A DNA stretch of 64,000 nt, taken from Monoplex corrugatus. Taxonomy: Eukaryota > Mollusca > Gastropoda > Littorinimorpha > Ranellidae. Of the stretch, positions 57,697-64,000 are shown piece by piece. A program made the position numbers and the translations under genes. Location: the NCBI GenBank assembly GCA_030674185.1, contig CM060314.1, forward strand, positions 28,079,115 to 28,143,114. The letters are read 5' to 3'. The notes under the pieces are model-generated. The model saw nothing but the letters and a program-made list of their open reading frames with translations, was not told where the DNA came from and ran no database searches. How positions within the stretch are numbered: the stretch's first letter is position 1; the number at the start of each line of letters is the position of its first letter.

Positions 57697-57847
57697 TCTG
57701 ATTAATCAAAAGAATAAAGAGAACAGTATCTGCTCTTATTGATGAAAAGAATAAATAAAACAATAATTGGTTCAAAGCAATCTTAATGAAATCCCTATTT
57801 TCCCGTTTTCACATGAAAACGATTTTAGGCGAAAAAGAAAGATCAAA

Positions 57848-57920
57848 ATCTCTCTCTCTCTCTCTCTTTTCTCTCTCTCTCTCTCTCTTCTCACACACAC
57901 ACACACACACACACACAGAG
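57848..57920. repeat. (CT)n then (CA)n
   Basis: CT tract 57850-57890, CA tract 57891-57917. Bases 57921-58319 are pyrimidine-rich without a gene. Confidence 0.93.
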
Positions 57921-58319
57921 CTAGCGTGTGGTCCTCAATTTGAAATAGCCCGATGCACGAACATACAAAGAAAAAACATGAAATGACAGCTGTGGGGTTT
58001 TTTTTAACGGAGCAAAACACCATTTTCATGACAGCTGCACAGGGTTGTTTCTTTTATCGATCTGCTCTCCTCTTTTTCCTTATCTTTTTTTACTTCTCCT
58101 TATCCTCTACCCTTCCCTTTTTCTTCTTTTTCTGTTCTTCTTCCATCTTCTCCTCCGCCTTTCCCCTCCTCACCGCCCATCCCTTCCCCCGTTTTCTTTC
58201 ACATGTTCAGCTATGTTTTTATGACGATATATATCAATTTGATATAAACATTTAAAGCTGTGTCTAATCACAAGGGTATGATGATAGGCTCTCACATCGA
58301 TCCGACGAATGAGAAGTCA

Positions 58320-58608
58320 TGCTGGTCTTCAATGTCCGAGGTGTGGGTCGTCATGTGTGATAAAAGACCCATCCTGTAGGCAGACTGTTTTCCACAGGCA
58401 CTGCAAGGGAAGGAGTCCCGCAGCCTTGGGTTTTACTTCTGCCGGTCCATCTTTTGTTGAACAGCACCTGTTCTGCACTGAACAAATGTGATTGTGCCCT
58501 GCATACAGTGCTGTCGCCAGCACATTCTGTTCTGGGCAGTGTATTCCCAGCCGCTGGTGTTCATACAGCAAACGATGAGACTGGCATTTACAGTATCCTT
58601 GCATGTGG
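58320..58608 (-). pseudogene. LINE 3' coding fragment with C2H2 finger
   Basis: Minus strand reads CKDTVNASLIVCCMNTSGWE, TAQNRMCWRQHC, TITFVQCRTGAVQQ, then CSACGKQSAYRMGLLSHMTT plus H, a canonical C-x2-C-x12-H-x3-H zinc finger, ending near TSDIEDQHDFSFVGSM and a stop. This is the tail architecture of family 1-like LINEs but a different subfamily. 5' truncated at 58608 and frameshifted once. Confidence 0.75.
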
Positions 58609-58918
58609 TTTCTAAGAAAAATGTTAAAGAATTCCATGGACGGCAAAGAAAACGAACGAGATAGTCTTGAAGGAGGCAGACACAAAAAGAACATTGATGA
58701 AGAAGATTAGGAAAAGACAAGCCAAATTAGAGCACCTAGTCACAACAGAAAAGCTGGAGTAAAACGCAGCAGCAGGTAGACCTAGAGAGAAAAGTGGACG
58801 GACTTGCAGAGTTGATGAAGACAGAGAGGGTGGGAGATGTACTTGCAGCGACTGAGGATAGATTCGTATTGAGGGCCATGATCGTCAACGCCATACAGCA
58901 GGACACATCATGATGATG
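58609..58918 (+). mobile_element. LINE family 2, 3' fragment
   Basis: TCTAAGAAAAATGTTAAAGA ... GACGGCAAAGAAAACGAACG ... GGACACATCATGATGATG, parallel to 33005-33331. It abuts the oppositely oriented fragment on its left, so two truncated LINEs meet tail-outward. Confidence 0.85.
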
Positions 58919-59340
58919 CCATAATTTAGTGATCTTCCCTGATCATGGTGTCATCATTTGTTAAAACAAACTTAAGCTGTCTTAAGAAGCCCGCCAGAAA
59001 CAATATGGAAGCTCCCAACCCAGCCCAAATGTGTCAGTTTACTTGAAACAAGGTTTTCATACCACCTACATATTTACATACCACCTGCATACTAGTAAAG
59101 TTCAGAATTCCTAAGTACATGTAAGTAAATCGTTTTTTGTTGTTGTTGTTGTTGGGTTTTTTGGGGTTTTTTTTTTTTTTTTTGTATAAGGTTCTTCTAT
59201 AAACTCATTAGGACCCACTGTGCATTACACATAATCAAACTTTTGGCAGAACATCAAACTATTAGGCGAGCTTACTTCACTCCATTATGTTGTTGCATTG
59301 GTGGGCGGGCAGCTCGTGATTCTATAAGATACCGGACATC
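58919..59340. other. no recognised feature
   Basis: A (GTT)n and poly(T) stretch at 59137-59183; otherwise plain. Confidence 0.4.
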
Positions 59341-59585
59341 AACATCATCACCATCATCATCATGTGCCCTGCTGCATGGCGCTGGCCATCATGGCTCTCC
59401 ATACGAACCTATCCCTTGTCGCTGCAAGTACTTCTCCCACCCTCTCTCTCCTCAGCCACTCTGCAAGTCCGTCCAAAAGTTTCTCCCTGGGTTTACCTGG
59501 TGCTCTTTTTCCCTCCAGCTTACCTGTTGTGATTAGGTGCTCTAATTCCTCTTGCCTCATAAAATGTCCTATTACATCAATATGA
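59341..59585 (-). mobile_element. LINE family 2, 3' fragment
   Basis: Minus strand contains IDVIGHFMRQEELEHLITTG, KLEGKRAPGKPREKLLDGLA and RRERVGEVLAATRDRFVW, with the tail CATGATGATGATGG at 59341-59362. This is the best-preserved coding end of the family in the window. Confidence 0.88.
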
Positions 59586-59597
59586 CTTACACGATCT

Positions 59598-59770
59598 GTA
59601 ATGTGATCTGTAACGTGCGTATTTGATACAAGTGTATGCATATACACACATGGGGGATATAGCCATTTTAGGCACTGGCAGCTTTGCGCACGTAATGATT
59701 TGGGAGATTGGAAACATTTCCACCCTTTACCACCAGACTGATGTGTCTGGCGGGTCGAACCCAGGACTTT
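59598..59770 (-). repeat. tRNA-derived SINE (second family), copy c
   Basis: Minus B box GGTTCGACCCG (59761-59751). The body (TGGAAATGTTTCCAATCTCC, GTGCCTAAAATGG) matches copies a and b. Confidence 0.65.
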
Positions 59771-59817
59771 TCGAATGGAAATTCGACATTTTCAACTTTT
59801 TTTTTATTGTTATTTTG

Positions 59818-60347
59818 TTTAAAGCCTGGCCGACCGCGTAGAGGGCTACAACCGCTTCAAAACATACAAAACTTCAACACACACACACACACAACACACA
59901 CAAAAAAAAAGAAAATTAAGCACACATACTCGTATCAATACATTCGGGCACATAATCTAAGGACATGCCCCTGGCGTTGACCTCTCCGTCCAATTTATCG
60001 CACAGGGGATTTAAAAAAACATACCTGAATACAAACTTAGGCATAACTAAGGACAACAAAACATAACAGGTATAAATTACCTAAAATTGCTTCAGCATAT
60101 CTCACCTCCCTAGAGCCAAAAATGCACTTTATACATGTATCCAGTTATCAATCCTAAGAAAAAGTACGTAAGACTTTATTGAACACATACAGGTGAATGG
60201 ACCAGCAAGGCAGAAAATGATAGGAAGAAATTACAGAAGGCAAAGGAACAAGGAAGAAACAAAGAGAGTGACAGAAAAGAGGAAAGTTCTAGCACAGAAT
60301 TTCCAGAAGGTGGGGATACTATTGATACTGAAAGAGCCCCCTGGGGA
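59818..60347 (-). repeat. Rep-A copy 9
   Basis: Full-length, with a (CA)n insertion at 59877-59901. The minus strand near the high-coordinate end reads CAGTATCAATAGTATCCCC, where other copies have a TATAAATA motif. Confidence 0.86.
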
Positions 60348-60759
60348 ATTTTTCCACTTGACTACCACGCTCGTCACACAGGTTCAAGGCCATGAGTCAT
60401 GGAGACTAGAATCCCCTAACGAGAGGGAACACTGGTGCACCGGTGCGTGACTGTAATAAATCTTGGTAATGCAGGTGGTTAGAACGCAGTTTAGGTGGGA
60501 ATGAATACGTACATCCATACGAAGCAGACGCGTACGTATGTACACATGTATGTACTTATACACACACAAGCAGGCATACATACATACATACACGAATGCA
60601 CATACAAACACACACACGCATGCATGTACGCATAATTGCACTCACATCTCGTACATGCATGCACATAAATATCATCTTATAAATATATAAATGCGCACGA
60701 GCGCACACTTATTGACACTCACTCATATTATCTACTTATATCACACCACGTCACTTCAC

Positions 60760-60761
<2 letters not shown>
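60348..60761. other. no recognised gene
   Basis: ACAT/ACGC-rich sequence at 60540-60640. Confidence 0.4.

Positions 60762-60822
<61 letters not shown>
60762..60822. repeat. (CA)n microsatellite
   Basis: About 60 bp, pure. Confidence 0.97.
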
Positions 60823-60823
<1 letters not shown>

Positions 60824-60952
60824 TCTCCTTGCAGTCAAATCGGTACAGGTATACACGCGTACGTAGACGTAAACACATTGAGCACGCAAGTAAATAATTT
60901 GAACGTTTTCTTATAAAGACGTACACACACAAGCGTTAACTCAACCATGCGC

Positions 60953-60955
<3 letters not shown>

Positions 60956-61029
<74 letters not shown>

Positions 61030-61089
61030 TTGATCTGAATCACTGTTCCTTTCTTGAAGAAAAACACACACAACAACACACACACACAC

Positions 61090-61120
<31 letters not shown>

Positions 61121-61145
61121 CACACACACACACACAACAAACAAA
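60956..61145. repeat. (GA)n and (CA)n microsatellites
   Basis: (GA)n 60956-61024, then (CA)n with CAACA breaks 61064-61145. Bases 61146-61841 show no recognised gene. Confidence 0.96.
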
Positions 61146-61841
61146 CAAATAAGCCCCATCATTTCCTGGACAACATCAACACGAGCATAAAAAAGGCAAG
61201 ATGCGTTCCTATTAGACAGCGCGTTTTTAAACAAGACCAGATGGACGGGTAATAATTTTATCATCAATGGAAGGAGGGAAGAAAGAAAGAGGGGAAAAAA
61301 TACAGGAAGAATGAAAGGCCAGATGAAAGAAAACCAGAACACAAAAACAAACAAAGCGGGAGAAAAAACGAAGATGAAAAGAAAAAAGCAAAGACAGCAA
61401 AATTTTGAGCGTGATTTCATCCATCCAAGAAAAAATAATCTTCTTAATTAAACACTCTCTCCTTTCCACCCTATTCCTCCTCCTGCCTCGCAGCCTTTAC
61501 CATTCCCCACTATTGCCTTTCTCAATACCCTCTTTCCTTTCTTATGCGACATTCTTCTGTCTGCTACTTTTCTCCATGCACCCACTTCCTCCACGTCAAG
61601 GTGGGGGAGGGGGTGGGCTTGAGGATGTATCCTGTTATTTGTCTCCTGTCCTCTACCACCTGTCTGAAAGCTCGGTGTTGTCGTTTGGCTTTTCATTACT
61701 ATTTGCTTCCCTTGTGGATCTGTCGTGTTATTTTTCCCTTCGGCTCCCAACTGCACGCCCCCTTATTCTGTAACTTTGGTTCAATCTCTTCTCTCCTATC
61801 AGTCATTAGAGAAAGAGAATGACCGATTGTTATTATTTTTT

Positions 61842-62004
61842 GTTTAAAGCCCAGCCGATTGCGTGGAGCCATACCACGGCTATAACCGTTTCAAAGCATA
61901 CAATACTGCAACAGGTAAAAAGGGAAAAGAAAATTAAGCACACCTATGAATGCATTTGCGCATATAATCTAAGATGTCCTTGGCGTTGACCACACCGTCC
62001 AACA
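61842..62004 (-). repeat. Rep-A copy 10 (3' part only)
   Basis: GTTTAAAGCCCAGCCGATTG to TTGACCACACCGTCCAACAG. Preceded on the plus strand by TTATTATT. Confidence 0.82.
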
Positions 62005-62454
62005 GTACATGGCCTAAAACTGTCAGTGAATTGCATTTTTTCGGTTTCAGTCTTTTTCTTAGGCATTGATTCACAAAATTCCTTTAAGTTTCATGGAAAA
62101 TCCCGTTCTGTCGCTAAGCCTAATATTGTAAGAATAATAATTTTAGGAATGCTGAAGGTAAAATATTTGTTAAACACAGAAATACTATTACTAACACAAG
62201 AGCGTTTTGTTTTTCTAACAGAATTGTTAAATTGTGGAATAAAATTCCTTTTGAAATTAAATTTGCTAACAGCATTAACAAATTCAAAAATTTCCTGGAC
62301 GATGACGCAGAATTCAAAATTTTATTTAATTAAAAAAATAGACTGAAGCAGATTTGCTCAAGTATGAATATTAAGGCATGCTTTTCAGACCCCGAAGAAG
62401 AAAGCGTAAAACAAAAAAGATAGGGCGTTAAAAGGCCAGAAGGCCTAGGCTACG
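62005..62454 (+). pseudogene. CR1/Jockey-like LINE C-terminal fragment and 3' untranslated region
   Basis: The frame reads NTRAFCFSNRIVKLWNKIPF, EIKFANSINKFKNFLDDDAE, FKILFN and stop (about 62180-62332). This is the R-V-V-N-L-W-N-x-L-P ... S-I-N-x-F-K ending common to CR1/Jockey-type ORF2 proteins. The 3' untranslated part ends GGCCTAGGCTACG and, after the inserted element, resumes AGCCAGCCCTCAGC then (TAC)n at 62960-62997. Confidence 0.75.
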
Positions 62455-62948
62455 GGGCTGGGCTGCTATTGCGCGGGTCCGCTATTGCGCGACCGAAGAA
62501 CATATCATCTATAAGAAGCGGAATAGTTGCCAAGGTGACGGGGCCTACCGAGCAGCCGTTCCGTGGGGGGTGTTACTGGCTGCATTGTGGCTTACTTTGA
62601 TTATACCTTAGGCTGCATCGTATATTATACCTAAGGCTGCATCGTATATTATATCTTAGGCTGCATCGTATATTATACCTTATTCCGGATTCCCGCACAA
62701 AGTCGGTATTTTTGGTTGCAAATTAGGTAGTTTTAACTAAAGTAGTCAAGGGAAAGAACATTTGAGAGAATTTAACAAAAAACCGACTTGGAACACGTTT
62801 GAATGATTGTCAGCACAGTATTCTCTAGACTGCGTCTCTTGGCTTTGGCTATTTCTGTTACACTGTTTTGAGAGACTGGTTGAATGACAAATAGTCACGC
62901 GAAATAGCGGCCCCGCGCAATAGGGCCTCACGCAATAGCGGGTCGACC
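62455..62948. mobile_element. 494 bp non-autonomous inverted-repeat element, Mutator-like by target duplication
   Basis: Left end GGGCTGGGCTGCTATTGCGC and right end (reverse complement) GGTCGACCCGCTATTGCGTG form imperfect inverted repeats of about 37 bp, each containing two CTATTGCGxG motifs. The direct repeat CCTAGGCTACG (62444-62454 and 62949-62959) flanks it. There is no coding capacity. An 11 bp duplication fits Mutator-like elements better than hAT (8 bp); the assignment is inferred. Confidence 0.7.
62601..62683. repeat. 28 bp tandem repeat inside the element
   Basis: TTATACCTTAGGCTGCATCG followed by TATA, repeated about three times. Confidence 0.88.
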
Positions 62949-62959
62949 CCTAGGCTACG

Positions 62960-62997
62960 AGCCAGCCCTCAGCTACTACTACTACTACTACTACTAC
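62960..62997 (+). repeat. LINE 3' end with (TAC)n tail
   Basis: AGCCAGCCCTCAGC then about nine TAC units. Continuation of the LINE at 62005-62454. Confidence 0.75.
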
Positions 62998-63310
62998 AAT
63001 TTTTAGGAAACGCGGTCGTGCATCAAGTTTGGGCTTTGGAGACCCAGATCTATCATTTAGAACCAGTACATGATGTCGTTTCTACACTTTCCAAGGAACT
63101 CAGCTTCAGCAGTTCTGACACTTCACTGGTAAATCAGAGAAACAATGATTTCCTTTGTTTCTGAACTGAGACCTTTTCAGTCGACATCTTCGTTTGCAGG
63201 ATCAAGCAGACGACAGTTTCAACCAATAATATTACTGGTCCGATGTAACAGGGGAAGGAACTCTTTGTTACGGTTAATGCGTCTGGTTCTGCTCTTGTAA
63301 GTTAATTACG

Positions 63311-63889
63311 ATGTATAAAATGTCTGCGGATGTATGTCACGGTCACTCGGTGATTACTTCTTGTCTTTGCACTGGGTCAGTCATCAAAATAAATGTGGAC
63401 ACTGCTTCTGTGCGAAATCAATTTTTTTGTTTTCCAAAAATTCGACGCATTATATTACCAAGCTCACAATCTAAACACCTAGTTGGTGGACAGCCCTGTC
63501 ATGATGGCATGAGTACACTTCTTCCGTTTGACGACGGAATCCGTTTTTTCAAGAGTCAGAAACGGAAAATCCGTTTTTTAAAAAAGCTTCAACGTAGCCC
63601 CCCCAGACCCCCCATACGGGGCGGTGCCGGCCCCTGGACCCCTTTCAGTTTTTTTACTTTTTCTAAGTTGCACCCTTTTGACGGTCAATGCTGGCACGTG
63701 CTTTTTGCGCGTAACATTGGAATGCGCCTTTACTTCTCAGTTTTGAAAGGTTACATTAATTTAAATGAATGCAAAATGTTGAAATTTGAAGTTGATCCCA
63801 CAGGATTGGATTTTTTTTTTGTTCAGATCTTGCTCTGCATCCAGTGTTGGAGGTGTTTGCTTTTTCTTCGTGTTTCAATCTTCCTTTAA
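63311..63889 (+). other. unrecognised 192-residue open frame
   Basis: The longest unexplained frame on the right side (starts MYKMSADVCHGHSVITS). It has no domain I recognise, no hydrophobic signal at the start, and a Pro-rich centre (SPPRPPIRGGAGP) encoded by a C-run. A GC-poor, T-rich context and an end inside a Rep-P element argue for non-coding repeat DNA. Bases 62998-63310 hold nothing else. Confidence 0.2.
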
Positions 63890-64000
63890 CCCTTTGACTC
63901 CGGGACCCTATCCATCAACTGCAAAAACTTAACTCTTGCAGGAAGCTAATGGATAGGGTGAGGGAGTCAACGAGTTAAGGTTTTGTTTTGCTAGCATAAT
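63885..64000. mobile_element. Rep-P palindromic element, copy 6 (cut by window end)
   Basis: TTAACCCTTTGACTCCGGGA, then GGATAGGGTGAGGGAGTCAA, then the TTGCTAGCATAA arm as in copies 2 and 5. Confidence 0.62.

Noticed and set aside
63311..63889. A new 192-residue protein gene
   Set aside because: No recognised domain, compositional bias from C- and T-runs, and an end inside a Rep-P element. Kept only as a low-confidence frame.

Overview
The window is animal nuclear DNA. There are no bacterial operons or ribosome binding sites; instead it has long (TG/CA)n tracts, several non-LTR retrotransposon families, tRNA-derived SINEs, a Tc1-type DNA transposon and one gene split into small coding exons joined by GT-AG introns. 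The repeat types resemble those I associate with mollusc, probably gastropod, genomes. That placement is an inference with low to moderate certainty.

The one convincing host gene lies on the minus strand and spans about 21 kb (37193 down to 15764). Four coding exons (36947-37193, 26710-26760, 21529-21756, 15764-15948) join in frame, all at phase 1 junctions, into a 236-residue protein. It has a proline-rich N-terminal tail and four predicted membrane segments, and its layout resembles TMEM272-like proteins. Exon 4 also carries a GTATGT donor, so a further 3' exon is possible. Every other apparent reading frame is transposon-derived, low complexity or unrecognised.

Layout. 0-8 kb: an intact Tc1-like element (291-1906), then a decayed LINE (3610-6832) with a foreign block in its reverse transcriptase, then the source-like locus of that block and a fold-back element. 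8-14 kb: microsatellites and dispersed repeats. 14.1-15.7 kb: a 1.6 kb degenerate minisatellite abutting the 3' end of the gene. 15.7-37.2 kb: the gene. Intron 3 holds a LINE with an 11 bp target site duplication, intron 2 a cluster of Rep-A repeats, and intron 1 a three-level nest (Rep-A, then an RTE-like LINE, then Tc1) plus a 34 bp minisatellite beside exon 1. 37-64 kb: no recognised host gene; Rep-A copies, LINE fragments, SINEs, many microsatellites and, near the right end, a 494 bp inverted-repeat element inserted in a LINE tail.

Names used here. Rep-A is a roughly 510 bp dispersed repeat with all scorable copies in one orientation. Rep-P is a palindromic element of up to about 190 bp bounded by TTAA. 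LINE family 1 has an endonuclease, a reverse transcriptase and a C-terminal zinc finger. LINE family 2 is RTE/BovB-like with a (TGA)n tail. Names and boundaries come from comparing copies inside the window by eye; percent identities were not computed.
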